A stretch of 64,000 bases of DNA from Clostridiaceae bacterium (GCA_902363375.1 CABIZX010000001.1:1054001-1118000); one strand, 5' to 3'; numbered from the stretch's first letter, positions 7,761-17,118 are shown. Notes: generated by a model not told the origin, from the letters alone. A program made the numbers and translations.

Positions 7761-8574
7761 TTTATTTCAAGAATTATTCTCCTATGGATTTATAATAAGA
7801 GCTTTAATTGTAGGAAGTTTAGTTTCATTATGTGCAGCCCTATTAGGAGTAAGTCTAGTACTAAAGAGGTACTCTATGATAGGAGATGGACTTTCGCATG
7901 TGGGATTTGGAGCATTATCTGTTGCTATGGCTATGAATTTAGCGCCTCTTCAAGTATCTGTACCAGTAGTAGTTTTAGCAGCATTTTTACTCCTTAGGAT
8001 TAGTGAAAATAGTAAAATTAAAGGTGACGCAGCTATTGCACTTATATCAACTAGTGCATTAGCTATAGGTGTAATTGTAACTTCTCTTACTACAGGAATG
8101 AATGCAGATGTATATAATTATATGTTTGGAAGTATTTTAGCAATGAGTAAGAGCGATGTATATCTAAGTTTAAGTTTATCTGTAGTAGTACTTATTTTAT
8201 TTATAGTATTTTATAATAAAATTTTTGCAGTTACCTTTGATGAAAATTTTGCAAAGGCAACAGGTACAAAAGTAAATGGATATAATATGCTCATTGCATT
8301 TTTAACAGCTATTACTATAGTAGTAGGAATGAGAATCATGGGTACTATGCTAATATCGAGCCTTATTATTTTCCCAGCTCTTACCTCTATGAGAGTATGT
8401 AGAAGCTTTAGATCAGTAGTTATTTCTTCATCTATAGTATCAATAGTTTGTTTTTTCTTTGGAATTATGGCATCTTTTGCTTTTTCCACTCCAGCTGGAG
8501 CTAGCATAGTAGTAGTAAATATAATAGCATTTATAATCTTTTCTCTAGTAGGATTGATTAAAAAGAAAATATAG
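7753..8574 (+). CDS. znuB: Zinc ABC transporter permease
   Basis: A 273-aa integral membrane protein with about eight or nine hydrophobic segments and the ABC-3 family signatures GDGLSHVGFGALS and GTMLISSLIIFPAL. It forms the zinc channel. The start is assigned to GTG 7753 because AGGAGGTG at 7739-7746 lies eight bases before it, while the earlier GTG at 7744 is inside that ribosome-binding site. It overlaps the end of znuC by eight bases. No terminator separates it from the threonine aldolase gene 35 bases downstream, so read-through is possible. Confidence 0.9.
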   Translation: MLNLFQELFSYGFIIRALIVGSLVSLCAALLGVSLVLKRYSMIGDGLSHVGFGALSVAMAMNLAPLQVSVPVVVLAAFLLLRISENSKIKGDAAIALISTSALAIGVIVTSLTTGMNADVYNYMFGSILAMSKSDVYLSLSLSVVVLILFIVFYNKIFAVTFDENFAKATGTKVNGYNMLIAFLTAITIVVGMRIMGTMLISSLIIFPALTSMRVCRSFRSVVISSSIVSIVCFFFGIMASFAFSTPAGASIVVVNIIAFIIFSLVGLIKKKI

Positions 8575-8609
8575 TTATATATAGATATGACTAAAAGTGG
8601 GGGAATATT

Positions 8610-9635
8610 ATGTATAGTTTTAAGAATGATTATAGTGAAGGAGCACATCCAAGAATATTAGAAACTTTAATTAATTGTAATTTGCAGCAAAGTGAAGGCT
8701 ATGGAGAGGATGAATTTACAGAAGAAGCGATTAAATTAATTAAGGAAAAGATAAGAAGAAATGATGTTGATGTTCACCTTTTGGTTGGAGGAACACAGAC
8801 CAATCTTACTGCAATATCGGCTTTTTTAAGACCCCATGAAGCAGTAATTGCAGCTAAAACAGGTCATGTACTAGTTCATGAAACTGGAGCGATTGAATCT
8901 ACAGGTCATAAAGTTATTTCTGTAGACGTAGAAGATGGAAAGTTAACCAAAGCACATATAGAGAAGGTACTAGAGGAACATACTGATGAGCATATGGTAA
9001 AGCCAAAACTTGTATATATTTCGAACTCTACAGAAATAGGAACAATATATAAAAAAGAAGAGTTAGAAGAGTTAAGCCAAGCATGTAAAGAACATGATTT
9101 ATATTTTTATCTTGATGGTGCACGATTAGGGTCAGCTTTATGTTCTAAAGAAAATAATATGGAAATCCATGAATTAGCTCAATTAGTAGATGCCTTCTAT
9201 ATAGGAGGAACTAAAGGAGGAGCTTTAATGGGAGAAGCTCTAGTAATATGTAAGGATTCTTTAAAAATAGATTTTAGATATCACATTAAACAAAAGGGAG
9301 CCCTACTTGCAAAGGGAAGGTTATTAGGAATTCAATTTGAAGAATTATTTAAAGATAACCTATATTTTGATTTGGCAGGTCATGCAAATAATATGGCAGA
9401 GATCCTTAAAGAAGGCATTGAAGGCTTAGGTTATAATTTTATGATAAATTCACCTAGTAATCAAATATTCCCTATATTGCCAAATAAGTTAATTGAAAAA
9501 CTTGAAGAGAAATATTTATTCATTATTTGGGAGAAAATTGATGAAGAAAACTCAGCTATTCGTCTAGTTACATCATGGGCAACAGATGAAAGGATGGTAT
9601 TAGAGTTTATATCTGATATAAAATCATATAAATAA
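8610..9635 (+). CDS. Threonine aldolase family (beta-eliminating lyase) protein
   Basis: A 341-aa fold-type I PLP enzyme. It opens with FKNDYSEGAHPRILE and continues with GGTQTNLTAIS, YFYLDGARLGSAL and YIGGTKGGALMGEA; the Lys in GGTKGG is the expected Schiff-base residue. Family members cleave L-threonine or allo-threonine to glycine and acetaldehyde, and some act on other beta-hydroxy amino acids. The length is normal. It sits just behind znuB with GTGGGGG as ribosome-binding site and ends at a terminator. A link to zinc is not obvious; the position probably reflects read-through from the zinc promoter or a chance neighbour. Confidence 0.88.
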   Translation: MYSFKNDYSEGAHPRILETLINCNLQQSEGYGEDEFTEEAIKLIKEKIRRNDVDVHLLVGGTQTNLTAISAFLRPHEAVIAAKTGHVLVHETGAIESTGHKVISVDVEDGKLTKAHIEKVLEEHTDEHMVKPKLVYISNSTEIGTIYKKEELEELSQACKEHDLYFYLDGARLGSALCSKENNMEIHELAQLVDAFYIGGTKGGALMGEALVICKDSLKIDFRYHIKQKGALLAKGRLLGIQFEELFKDNLYFDLAGHANNMAEILKEGIEGLGYNFMINSPSNQIFPILPNKLIEKLEEKYLFIIWEKIDEENSAIRLVTSWATDERMVLEFISDIKSYK

Positions 9636-9641
9636 TTCATA

Positions 9642-9671
9642 AAAAGGCAGAAGAAAGATTCTGTCTTTTTG
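9642..9671 (+). terminator. Terminator after threonine aldolase gene
   Basis: AAAAGGCAGAA and TTCTGTCTTTT pair (one G-U) around a short loop and are followed by a T-rich tail. Confidence 0.75.
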
Positions 9672-9822
9672 TTTTATAAAGCATGAATAGTAGATTGCTA
9701 ATTAATATTAAATCAAATGTTAATACTACATTAAAAAATAGTAGTATTATATATAATTATGATACAATTATTACATACAGTAATAGAAAGTTGTAAAAAT
9801 GTAATAAATTTGATTAAGGGTA

Positions 9823-9853
9823 TTGACAGTTACCTTACGTAACCTTCTAAAAT
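9823..9853 (+). promoter_or_regulatory. MerR-type promoter with 19-bp spacer and palindromic operator
   Basis: TTGACA (9823-9828) and TAAAAT (9848-9853) are separated by 19 bases, the abnormally long spacing used by MerR-activated promoters. The spacer contains the palindrome GTTACCTTACGTAAC (9829-9843). This matches the usual arrangement in which a MerR protein twists the DNA to realign the two boxes, and it lies just upstream of a gene with a MerR domain. Confidence 0.78.
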
Positions 9854-9896
9854 ATTAGTATGGGGTAAGGTATATAATTGCTTTGGAGGGATAAAT

Positions 9897-11087
9897 ATGA
9901 ATAACCATGAATTTTATACCACAGGGGAATTTGCAAAGAAGGCTGGAGTTACAGTTAGAACTATTAGATATTATGATAGTAAAGGAATTCTAAAGCCATC
10001 TTATCTCAATGATTTAGGATATAGATATTACTCAGATGAAGATTTTATAAAATTAAAAAAGATATTAGCTTTAAAGTATATAGGATTATCCTTAGATGAA
10101 ATTATAAGCACAGAAAAGTGTGACTATAAGAAAGAAGATCTTATAAATTCTCTGAAACTTCAGAAAAGTATTGTTAAAAATAAAATGAACAATATGAAGG
10201 TAGTGTTAAATGCTTTAGAAACTGCAGAATTTAGTATGCATGAGAATTCTAACATGAAATGGGAAGAGGTTATTGATGTAATAAAATCTCTAGAAAGTGA
10301 AAAGGAAATATTGCAGCGAAGCAGAGACGTATCTAATTTAAATGAAGGCGTTAAATTAATGGACAGGTTCTCTACAAATAAGCAGGGATGGTATCCATGG
10401 GTATTTGATAATATTGATATTAAAGATAATGATAAGATTTTAGAGGTAGGTTGTGGCAATGGTATTTTATGGGCTAAAAATATGGAAAATCTACGTAAAA
10501 ATATTGATGTTACTTTAACAGAAATCTGTGAAGATATGATGGATGAAGCAAAATTAAATTTAGAAGACAATTCTAATGTATTTAATTTCATAATAACTGA
10601 TTTGAATTTATTGCCTTTTAATGATAATAGTTTTGATGTAGTAATTGCTAATCATATATTGTTCTTTATGAAAGATATAGACTTAGCTTTATCTGAAATT
10701 AAGAGAGTACTTAAACCAGGTGGGCTAGTGTATTGTTCTACCTTTGGCAGTAATCATATGATAGAGCTACAAGAATTAATGTTAAGTTTTAGTAGTAGCA
10801 TACGCATATATGAATATAAGCTATCTTCTAAATTTGGTTTAGAAAATGGAGAAAGTATACTAAATAGATATTTTAATAATATAGAAAGAGTTTTATATGA
10901 TGATAAGCTTATTGTTAATGATACTAATGGTATATTAGAATACATATATTCTATACCAGGAAATATATTAGACATCATTGATACTAAGAAGAAAGAGTTT
11001 GAAAGTCATATTAATAAAAATATTGAGAAAAACGGAGAAATTTATATAACTAGCAGGTTAGGTTTATTTAAAGCTAAGAATATATAA
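9897..11087 (+). CDS. MerR-family regulator fused to a class I SAM-dependent methyltransferase
   Basis: This 396-aa protein has two clear parts. Residues about 7-75 are a MerR DNA-binding domain (TGEFAKKAGVTVRTIRYYDSKG, then GYRYYSDEDF), followed by a coiled-coil-like linker. Residues about 165-300 form a class I methyltransferase: KILEVGCGNGILW is motif I, NFIITDLNLLPFNDNSFDVVIANHIL contains the post-II/IV region, and EIKRVLKPGGLVYCSTFGS is motif VI-like. In ordinary MerR proteins this C-terminal position holds the effector-binding domain, so the methyltransferase may sense SAM or its substrate, or act on it. The upstream promoter has the MerR hallmark spacer and a palindrome, which suggests autoregulation. 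It is a stand-alone gene; the substrate is unknown. Confidence 0.85.
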   Translation: MNNHEFYTTGEFAKKAGVTVRTIRYYDSKGILKPSYLNDLGYRYYSDEDFIKLKKILALKYIGLSLDEIISTEKCDYKKEDLINSLKLQKSIVKNKMNNMKVVLNALETAEFSMHENSNMKWEEVIDVIKSLESEKEILQRSRDVSNLNEGVKLMDRFSTNKQGWYPWVFDNIDIKDNDKILEVGCGNGILWAKNMENLRKNIDVTLTEICEDMMDEAKLNLEDNSNVFNFIITDLNLLPFNDNSFDVVIANHILFFMKDIDLALSEIKRVLKPGGLVYCSTFGSNHMIELQELMLSFSSSIRIYEYKLSSKFGLENGESILNRYFNNIERVLYDDKLIVNDTNGILEYIYSIPGNILDIIDTKKKEFESHINKNIEKNGEIYITSRLGLFKAKNI

Positions 11088-11204
11088 AATTCCATGTGAT
11101 TTTACTTATAGCAAATGCAAACTCTAAAAGGATTCGAGAAGTATAAACTTTTACTTGTGTAAAACAATATTATATACCTTAATCTACTGATTATATTATT
11201 AATA

Positions 11205-11256
11205 TTGTTATTATAAATAAAAATTGTTAGATTAATTAAATTATATTAACTAACAA
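11205..11256 (+). promoter_or_regulatory. Candidate arcA promoter and inverted repeat
   Basis: TTGTTA (11205-11210), a 17-base spacer and TAGATT (11228-11233) form a possible promoter. TTGTTAG (11224-11230) and CTAACAA (11250-11256) make an inverted repeat over the expected transcription start, shortly before the Shine-Dalgarno; it could be an operator or a 5' hairpin. No canonical ArgR box was recognised. Confidence 0.4.
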
Positions 11257-11282
11257 AATATTGCATGAGAAGGGGAAGAGTT

Positions 11283-12497
11283 ATGGGGATAAATGTTACA
11301 AGCGAAATTAAACCATTAAAAAAAGTCTTGTTGCATAGGCCTGGTGCTGAAATTGAAAATTTAACACCGGAATATCTAGAAAGATTACTATTTGATGATA
11401 TTCCTTATCTAAAAGTAGCCCAGGAAGAGCATGATGCTTTTGCACAGGTTTTAAAGGACAATGGAGTAGAGGTTGTATATTTACATGAACTAGCGGCAGA
11501 AGTAATGAAAGAGCCTGCTGTTAAGGCTGAATTTATTAAAATGTTTATAAAAGAGTCAAAGGTAAAAAATGTTCAAGCTCAAGAAGCATTATATGATTAT
11601 TTAAATAGCTTTAAGTGCAATGTGGAACTAATTAGAAAGACTATGGCTGGAATTAGCAAGTCAGAATTACCAGAGACAAAGATCAAGTATCTAGCAGATT
11701 ATGTTAATGAAGCATATCCTTTTATTACAGACCCAATGCCAAATCTTTATTTTACAAGAGATCCCTTTGCATCTATAGGTAAATCTGTAAGTATAAATAG
11801 AATGTATTCCGAAACAAGAAATAGAGAAACAATATATGCACATTTTATATTTAAATATCACCCAGATTTTAAAGAAACTCATAGGTTATACGATAGGGAC
11901 TTTGAATATCATATAGAAGGTGGAGATATACTCAATATATCAGAAAAGGCTATAGCTATAGGAATATCTCAGAGAACAACACCTGAAGCTATCGAAAAAA
12001 TATCTGAGAGAATTTTCTTTGAAACACCAAATAATAAAATTGAAACTGTATTAGTATTCAAGATACCAAAGACAAGAGCTTATATGCATCTAGATACAGT
12101 ATTTACTCAGGTAGATTATGATAAGTTTACTATTCATCCACAAATAGAAGGTCCCCTTGAAATATTTGAGTTGACTAAGGGTGAACATGGAAAAGTGAAA
12201 TTAGTTAAGGAGAATATGACATTGCAAGAAGTGTTGTCGAAATATTTAGAATGTAATGTCAAGTTAATTAGATGTGGTGGAGGAGACTATGTAATTTCAC
12301 AAAGAGAGCAGTGGAATGATGGTTCTAATACATTATGTATAAGACCAGGTGAAGTTATAGTATACTCAAGAAACTATGTGACTAATAAAATATTACAAGA
12401 TTATGGAATCAAAACTCATGTTATACCATCATCTGAATTATCAAGAGGTCGTGGTGGCCCAAGATGTATGTCTATGCCTTTAATACGAGAGACTTAG
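11283..12497 (+). CDS. arcA: Arginine deiminase
   Basis: A 404-aa guanidino-modifying enzyme that hydrolyses L-arginine to citrulline and ammonia, the first step of the ADI pathway. Visible active-site motifs are [26 protein letters not shown] and the nucleophilic Cys in [12 protein letters not shown] near the C-terminus; all expected residues are present. ATG 11283 is chosen over the ATG 18 bases upstream because AAGGGGAAG lies between them at the right distance for the second. It is followed by argF and arcC on the same strand but with gaps of 160 and 140 bases, so the three may be separately transcribed. An arcD antiporter is not present here. Confidence 0.95.
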   Translation: MGINVTSEIKPLKKVLLHRPGAEIENLTPEYLERLLFDDIPYLKVAQEEHDAFAQVLKDNGVEVVYLHELAAEVMKEPAVKAEFIKMFIKESKVKNVQAQEALYDYLNSFKCNVELIRKTMAGISKSELPETKIKYLADYVNEAYPFITDPMPNLYFTRDPFASIGKSVSINRMYSETRNRETIYAHFIFKYHPDFKETHRLYDRDFEYHIEGGDILNISEKAIAIGISQRTTPEAIEKISERIFFETPNNKIETVLVFKIPKTRAYMHLDTVFTQVDYDKFTIHPQIEGPLEIFELTKGEHGKVKLVKENMTLQEVLSKYLECNVKLIRCGGGDYVISQREQWNDGSNTLCIRPGEVIVYSRNYVTNKILQDYGIKTHVIPSSELSRGRGGPRCMSMPLIRET

Positions 12498-12567
12498 TAA
12501 TATGAAAATAAGTGAAATTATTATTACCATAAACTAACTTTTCGAATATAACTTTACAAAATGAAAA

Positions 12568-12607
12568 ATCTTCTTTAAGTATCCAATAATGAAATACTAA
12601 AGAAGAA
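12568..12607 (+). terminator. Hairpin between arcA and argF
   Basis: TCTTCTTTAAGTAT and ATACTAAAGAAGA pair with one bulge. The downstream sequence is A-rich rather than T-rich, so this may be a weak terminator, an mRNA-stability or processing hairpin. Confidence 0.4.
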
Positions 12608-12658
12608 TAAAATAAAATTTAATCACAATAATTATAATATATTAGGGGGAGTATAACA

Positions 12659-13654
12659 ATGGCTATTAATTTAAGAGGACGTTCATTTTTAAAACTATTA
12701 GATTTTACACCAGAGGAAATTAGATATTTATTAGATTTATCTAAGAATTTTAAAAATATGAAGAGAGCAGGAGTACCTCATAAATATCTAGAGGGAAAAA
12801 ATGTTGCAATACTATTCGCTAAGGACTCAACTAGAACAAGATGTGCCTTTGAAGTAGGAGCTATGGATTTAGGAATGGGAGTTACTTATTTAGGTCCTAC
12901 AGGTTCCCAAATGGGGAAAAAAGAATCTATTGCAGATACAGCTAGAGTATTAGGTAGAATGTATGATGGTATAGAGTATAGAGGATTTGAACAAGAAATA
13001 GTTGAAGAGCTGGCTGCCTATGCAGGAGTTCCGGTATGGAATGGATTAACAAATGAATTCCATCCAACTCAAATGCTTGCAGATTTATTAACTATAGAAG
13101 AAAAATTTGGAACATTAAAAGGAATTAACTTTGTATACATGGGTGATGCTAGAAATAATATGGGCAATTCTTTAATGGTTGCTTGTGCAAAAATGGGATT
13201 AAACTTTACAGCTTGTGCACCTAAACAATTATTCCCTGCTGAAGAGTTAGTTGAAACTTGTAAGGCAATTGCTAAAGAGAATGGTTGTACTATAACATTA
13301 ACTGAAGATGTTTTAGAAGGAACCAAGAGTGCAGATGTAATTTATACTGATGTATGGGTTTCTATGGGAGAGCCGGACGAAGTTTGGGAAGCAAGAATAA
13401 AAGAGTTAAGACCATATCAAGTAAATAAGGTAGCTATGGAAAATGCTAATTCAGATGCTATATTTATGCATTGTCTACCAGCATTCCATGATTTAAAAAC
13501 TACTGTTGGAAAAGAAATGGGAGAAAAATTTGGAATGACTGAAATGGAAGTTACTGATGAAGTGTTTGAATCAAAACAATCTATGGTATTTGATGAAGCA
13601 GAAAATAGAATGCATACAATTAAAGCAGTTATGGCTGCAACTATAGGACTATAA
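12659..13654 (+). CDS. argF: Ornithine carbamoyltransferase (catabolic, ArcB-type by context)
   Basis: A 331-aa enzyme with the carbamoyl-phosphate motif [11 protein letters not shown], the FHPTQ motif and the ornithine-loop HCLPAFH. In the ADI pathway it runs as phosphorolysis: citrulline plus phosphate gives ornithine and carbamoyl phosphate. The length and motifs suit either biosynthetic ArgF or catabolic ArcB; the position between arcA and arcC argues for the catabolic role. GGGGGAG precedes the ATG. A strong hairpin follows the stop codon, so most transcripts probably end there and arcC uses its own promoter. Confidence 0.94.
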   Translation: MAINLRGRSFLKLLDFTPEEIRYLLDLSKNFKNMKRAGVPHKYLEGKNVAILFAKDSTRTRCAFEVGAMDLGMGVTYLGPTGSQMGKKESIADTARVLGRMYDGIEYRGFEQEIVEELAAYAGVPVWNGLTNEFHPTQMLADLLTIEEKFGTLKGINFVYMGDARNNMGNSLMVACAKMGLNFTACAPKQLFPAEELVETCKAIAKENGCTITLTEDVLEGTKSADVIYTDVWVSMGEPDEVWEARIKELRPYQVNKVAMENANSDAIFMHCLPAFHDLKTTVGKEMGEKFGMTEMEVTDEVFESKQSMVFDEAENRMHTIKAVMAATIGL

Positions 13655-13655
13655 T

Positions 13656-13699
13656 AATTAAACACCTTCCTTTCCTATATACAAGGAAGGTGTTTAATT
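13656..13699 (+). terminator. Hairpin terminator after argF
   Basis: A perfect 16-bp stem (13656-13671 with 13684-13699) containing ACACCTTCC/GGAAGGTGT immediately follows the stop. The 3' arm ends TTTAATTA, so a U-run is partial. Confidence 0.65.
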
Positions 13700-13796
13700 A
13701 CTTCATTAACTAATCAATTAAGAAAAATCTTTGAAATATAAAATTATGCTATATTTTAAAGCTGATAATTTTAAAATTATATATGGGGTGAATTAA

Positions 13797-14732
13797 ATGA
13801 AAAAACTAGTAATAGCTTTAGGGGGAAATGCTTTAGGAAAAACAGCAGAAGAGCAATTAGAATTGGTTAAACATACAGCAAAAACTATTGTGGATTTAGT
13901 TGAAGAAGGATATGACGTAATCGTCGGTCATGGAAATGGACCACAGGTAGGAATGATAAATCTAGCTATGGAATTCGCAGCTAATAATGGTGCTAATACT
14001 CCACTAATGCCATTTGCTGAGTGTGGTGCAATGAGTCAAGGATATATTGGATATCACCTTCAACAATCTATAAGAACAGAGCTTTTAGCTAGAGGAATTA
14101 AAAAGAATGTTGCAACTGTAGTTACACAAGTTGTAGTTGATGAGAAGGATGAAGCATTTATAAATTTAAGTAAACCTGTAGGAATGTTCTATAGTAAAGA
14201 AGAAGCAGAGACGATAGCAGCAGAAAAAGGATTTACTTTTGTTGAAGATGCAGGTAGAGGATATAGAAGAGTAGTTGCTTCTCCTCAGCCACAAAAGATT
14301 GTTGAACTTGAAACTGTTAATCAACTTGTAGAACAAGGAACAATAGTTATTACTGTTGGTGGTGGTGGTATTCCAGTTGTAGAAGAGGCAGATGGTTCTC
14401 TTAGAGGAGTTGCTGCAGTTATAGATAAAGATAAGTCAAGTGCAAAACTTGCAAAGGACTTAGAAGCAGAAATGTTAGTTATTTTAACAGCAGTAGACAG
14501 AGTATGTATAAATTTTAATAAACCTAATCAAGAAGAGTTATCAGAAATTAATTTAGAAGAAGCAAGTAAATATATACAAGAAGGACATTTTGCCAAAGGT
14601 TCCATGTTACCAAAGGTAGAAGCATGTATGGATTATGTTAGATCTAGTAATAAAGGAAAAGCTCTAATTACTTCTCTAGAAAGAGCTAAAGAAGCATTAT
14701 ATGGTAGCACAGGTACTATAATAACAAAATAA
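13797..14732 (+). CDS. arcC: Carbamate kinase
   Basis: A 311-aa amino-acid kinase-family enzyme. It opens with the phosphate-binding ALGGNALGK, then GHGNGPQVGMI, and has the carbamate kinase signature GGGGIPVVEEADGSLRGVAAVIDKD. It transfers phosphate from carbamoyl phosphate to ADP, giving ATP, ammonia and CO2, the energy-yielding last step of the ADI pathway. GGGGTGAATTAA precedes the ATG. It is the third gene of the arc group and has its own 100-base upstream region. No terminator is obvious before the next gene. Confidence 0.95.
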   Translation: MKKLVIALGGNALGKTAEEQLELVKHTAKTIVDLVEEGYDVIVGHGNGPQVGMINLAMEFAANNGANTPLMPFAECGAMSQGYIGYHLQQSIRTELLARGIKKNVATVVTQVVVDEKDEAFINLSKPVGMFYSKEEAETIAAEKGFTFVEDAGRGYRRVVASPQPQKIVELETVNQLVEQGTIVITVGGGGIPVVEEADGSLRGVAAVIDKDKSSAKLAKDLEAEMLVILTAVDRVCINFNKPNQEELSEINLEEASKYIQEGHFAKGSMLPKVEACMDYVRSSNKGKALITSLERAKEALYGSTGTIITK

Positions 14733-14877
14733 ATAAATATAAATAAATATTAAAGTACAGCTTAAATATTTTATATAATATTAATACTTTATTCTGAGAA
14801 ATCCTCTTTATATATAAATCCTAACAAAAATGATATAATTTAATAAAGATTAAATTATTTATTATGGGGGATTGAAA

Positions 14878-15162
14878 ATGATTACGATTGTAGCAAAAAA
14901 AGTTATACAAGAAAATAAAAAGGAAGAGTTTAAAGAGTTAGCAAGAAGACTTATAGAAGAGAGTAGAAAAGAAGAAGGATGTATAGAGTACTCATTATAT
15001 GAGGATTTAAATAATAGCAATATAGTTGCATTTATTGAACGTTGGAAAGATGAGGAAGCAATAAGAATACACAATAATACAAAACACTTCACTACTTTTG
15101 TGCCAGAGCTTGCAAAATTTCAAGAAGGTGAAACTGAAATAACTCTTTATAAAGAATTATAA
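14878..15162 (+). CDS. Antibiotic biosynthesis monooxygenase (ABM) domain protein
   Basis: A 94-aa ferredoxin-like fold protein of the ABM/YgiN group: MITIVAKKVIQENKKEEF, then EEGCIEYSLYED, IVAFIERWKDEEAIRIH and HFTTFVPELAKF. Such proteins act as cofactor-free monooxygenases or quinone and haem-related enzymes; the role cannot be chosen from sequence. ATG 14878 follows GGGGG at a good distance; the TTG six bases earlier does not. The gene is followed at once by a perfect 20-bp hairpin shared with the convergent gene. There is no sign that it belongs functionally to the arc genes. Confidence 0.82.
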   Translation: MITIVAKKVIQENKKEEFKELARRLIEESRKEEGCIEYSLYEDLNNSNIVAFIERWKDEEAIRIHNNTKHFTTFVPELAKFQEGETEITLYKEL

Positions 15163-15206
15163 TATAGAAGCCCTATTTCAAGAAAATTGAAATAGGGCTT
15201 CTATAT
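15162..15206. terminator. Bidirectional terminator after the ABM gene
   Basis: A perfect 20-bp stem (15162-15181 with 15187-15206) with core GAAGCCCTATTTC and a five-base loop, between convergent genes. Confidence 0.85.
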
Positions 15207-15221
15207 TATATAATAAAAAAT

Positions 15222-15515
15222 CTACATAATATTAGAACATCCTCCTAATAAAAAGGTTATTAAAAATATGATAATAAATAAAATTAATTCAGCTTTTGCA
15301 AAGTTTTTAATGTTGGTATTCATGTCAGTAAACGCCATAATAAACATGGCAATTATATTTATAAAAGGGATAATCATGATAACCATAATTATAATCCATG
15401 TTCCAGTAGAAACTATATCTTCTTTTCTGTTGTTATAGCTACCTAAGGTGACATTATCATAATTCGAGTGCTTTGAGTTATTCAAGTTTTTATGTTCCTT
15501 AAAGTCATTATTCAC
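15222..15515 (-). CDS. Small membrane protein, 97 aa, function unknown
   Basis: The first 35 residues are polar (Asn, Lys and His rich). Two hydrophobic segments follow: about 38-62 (IIIMVIMIIPFINIIAMFIMA) and about 75-93 (LILFIIIFLITFLLGG), with a Cys close to the C-terminus. It resembles small clostridial membrane proteins with a soluble N-terminal tail, but I cannot name a family. The ATG is preceded by a suitable AAGGAGTG. It is monocistronic and ends at the hairpin shared with the ABM gene. Confidence 0.65.
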   Translation of the reverse strand: MNNDFKEHKNLNNSKHSNYDNVTLGSYNNRKEDIVSTGTWIIIMVIMIIPFINIIAMFIMAFTDMNTNIKNFAKAELILFIIIFLITFLLGGCSNIM

Positions 15516-15909
15516 TTAAATATCACTCCTTAAATTTATGTATAAAAATACATATTAATGTGACGAAAATGGTTTCTATATAAATATATTTTAAAAATAA
15601 AAATTTTATGAATGATATTTTAAAATAAAATGAAGTTTATTACAGATATTATAAAACCTTAAAGATAACCATATAATTAGCTTTAAAATTTATGCATAAT
15701 ATAGTTGGTATTATAAAAAACTATAAATGTCGAAGAAAATAAATATTAGTTTTCTATTGTAATTTTATTAGTTTTGGAATAAAGTATTAATTGCTGATAA
15801 ATTTCTAAGTTATATTAGATTAATACATAATAAAAATAGGGATTTTAAAGTGAATTTTGACTGAATGCTAATATAACATTAAGTAGCATTTTAACGGAGG
15901 GGAATTTAG
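15516..15909. other. Intergenic region upstream of arginase
   Basis: About 390 A/T-rich bases between divergent genes, with no ORF of note. The only clear structure is AATGCTA (15864-15870) with TAGCATT (15884-15890), an inverted repeat a few bases before the arginase Shine-Dalgarno. It could be an operator or an mRNA hairpin. Confidence 0.5.
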
Positions 15910-16809
15910 ATGGATATTAACTTAATTGGAGTACCTCTTTATTATGGATGTGATAGAGCAGGCGTAGAGAACGGACCGGATGCACTAAGAGAAAATGGAA
16001 TTAAAGAGTTATTGAAGAATCATAATAACAAGGTATATGATTTGGGGAATATTTATGTTGATAGTACGAAGGATAAGCAACCTTTTGCAGCAGGAGTAAA
16101 TGCAAAATATATTAATGAAATTTTAGAAGTAACTGAGAACTTAGCTCATGCTGTATATGGTGCTCTTTGTAGTGGAGGATTTCCTATAACCCTAGGTGGT
16201 GATCATGCATTAGCAACAGGAAGTGTTGCAGGAGTAAGTAAATATTTTAATGGAGATATAGCTGTAATATGGATTGATGCCCATGGAGATATAAATACTT
16301 TTGAGACAAGTCCATCAGGCAATGTTCATGGTATGCCATTAGCTGCCTCTATGGGATTTGGTGATAAATCTTTAACAGATCTATACTTTAATGGCATAAA
16401 GGTTAAGAAAGAAAATGTATTTATAATTGGAGCAAGAGATTTAGATGAAGGTGAACTTCAATTAATTAAGGATAAAGAGTTAACAGTTTGGACTATGGAT
16501 AAAGTGAGAGAAATAGGCGTTGAACAAGTATGTGAGGAGTTATTAGAAGCTCTAAAAGTGCGAGGAATAAAGAATATTCATCTTAGCTTTGATATAGATT
16601 CTGTAGATCCAGAAATAATGAAAGGTACAGGAACACCAGTACCAGGTGGATTTAATATAATAGACGCGGAAAAATTACTAACTACTATATTTAATACTAG
16701 ATTAGTTAAGGCCATGGATTTTGTAGAATTTAATCCATTATTAGATGAAAGTGATATGACTGCAAAGAATTGCCTTACATTGATAAAAAAAATAGGGGAA
16801 TTAATATAG
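15910..16809 (+). CDS. rocF: Arginase
   Basis: A 299-aa ureohydrolase with all Mn-binding motifs: GGDHALATG, WIDAHGDINT and SFDIDSVDPE, followed by GTGTPVPGG. It converts L-arginine to ornithine and urea. The length and the N-terminal IGVPLYYGCDRAGVENGP are typical of bacterial arginase rather than agmatinase or formiminoglutamase. Together with the ADI genes 4 kb upstream, the cell has two routes from arginine to ornithine. The start ATG follows CGGAGGGGAA. No urease genes are visible, so urea would be excreted or used elsewhere. Confidence 0.93.
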   Translation: MDINLIGVPLYYGCDRAGVENGPDALRENGIKELLKNHNNKVYDLGNIYVDSTKDKQPFAAGVNAKYINEILEVTENLAHAVYGALCSGGFPITLGGDHALATGSVAGVSKYFNGDIAVIWIDAHGDINTFETSPSGNVHGMPLAASMGFGDKSLTDLYFNGIKVKKENVFIIGARDLDEGELQLIKDKELTVWTMDKVREIGVEQVCEELLEALKVRGIKNIHLSFDIDSVDPEIMKGTGTPVPGGFNIIDAEKLLTTIFNTRLVKAMDFVEFNPLLDESDMTAKNCLTLIKKIGELI

Positions 16810-16912
16810 ATATAAAAAATAAATAGTTATAAACGGTAGAAATGTAGTATAATATGTTTAAGGATATATTTATATATCAAAATCAATTTAAATAAATATG
16901 GAGGTAATAGTT

Positions 16913-17101
16913 ATGAAAGTTACAAAAGAAATGACTATTGGTGAAATAATAAGACAAAATGAAAAAGCTGCAGAAGTTTTAATGAATTTTGGAATGGGCT
17001 GTGTTGGGTGTCCTTCATCACAAGCAGAAACTCTTGAAGAGGCATGCATGGTTCATGGACTAGAAATAGATGATTTATTAAGTAAGCTTCAAGCTATCTA
17101 A
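16913..17101 (+). CDS. DUF1858 domain protein (redox-disulfide type)
   Basis: A 62-aa protein made up entirely of a DUF1858 domain: [21 protein letters not shown], then [19 protein letters not shown]. The CxxC pair in CVGC is the hallmark of this group, which is often called the hybrid-cluster-protein-associated redox domain, so a thiol-redox or metal-binding role is plausible. ATG 16913 is used because GGAGG at 16900-16904 serves it; the ATG 15 bases upstream overlaps that site. It is followed by its own terminator, so it is probably a single-gene transcript. Confidence 0.85.
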   Translation: MKVTKEMTIGEIIRQNEKAAEVLMNFGMGCVGCPSSQAETLEEACMVHGLEIDDLLSKLQAI

Positions 17102-17118
17102 TAATAAAATATAATTTT

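Noticed and set aside
8211..8648. 145-aa frame on the minus strand overlapping znuB
   Set aside because: It is a shadow of znuB; no ribosome-binding site, and the product is low-complexity hydrophobic sequence.
10160..10591. 143-aa minus-strand frame inside the MerR-methyltransferase gene
   Set aside because: Entirely within a well-supported gene on the other strand, without a ribosome-binding site.
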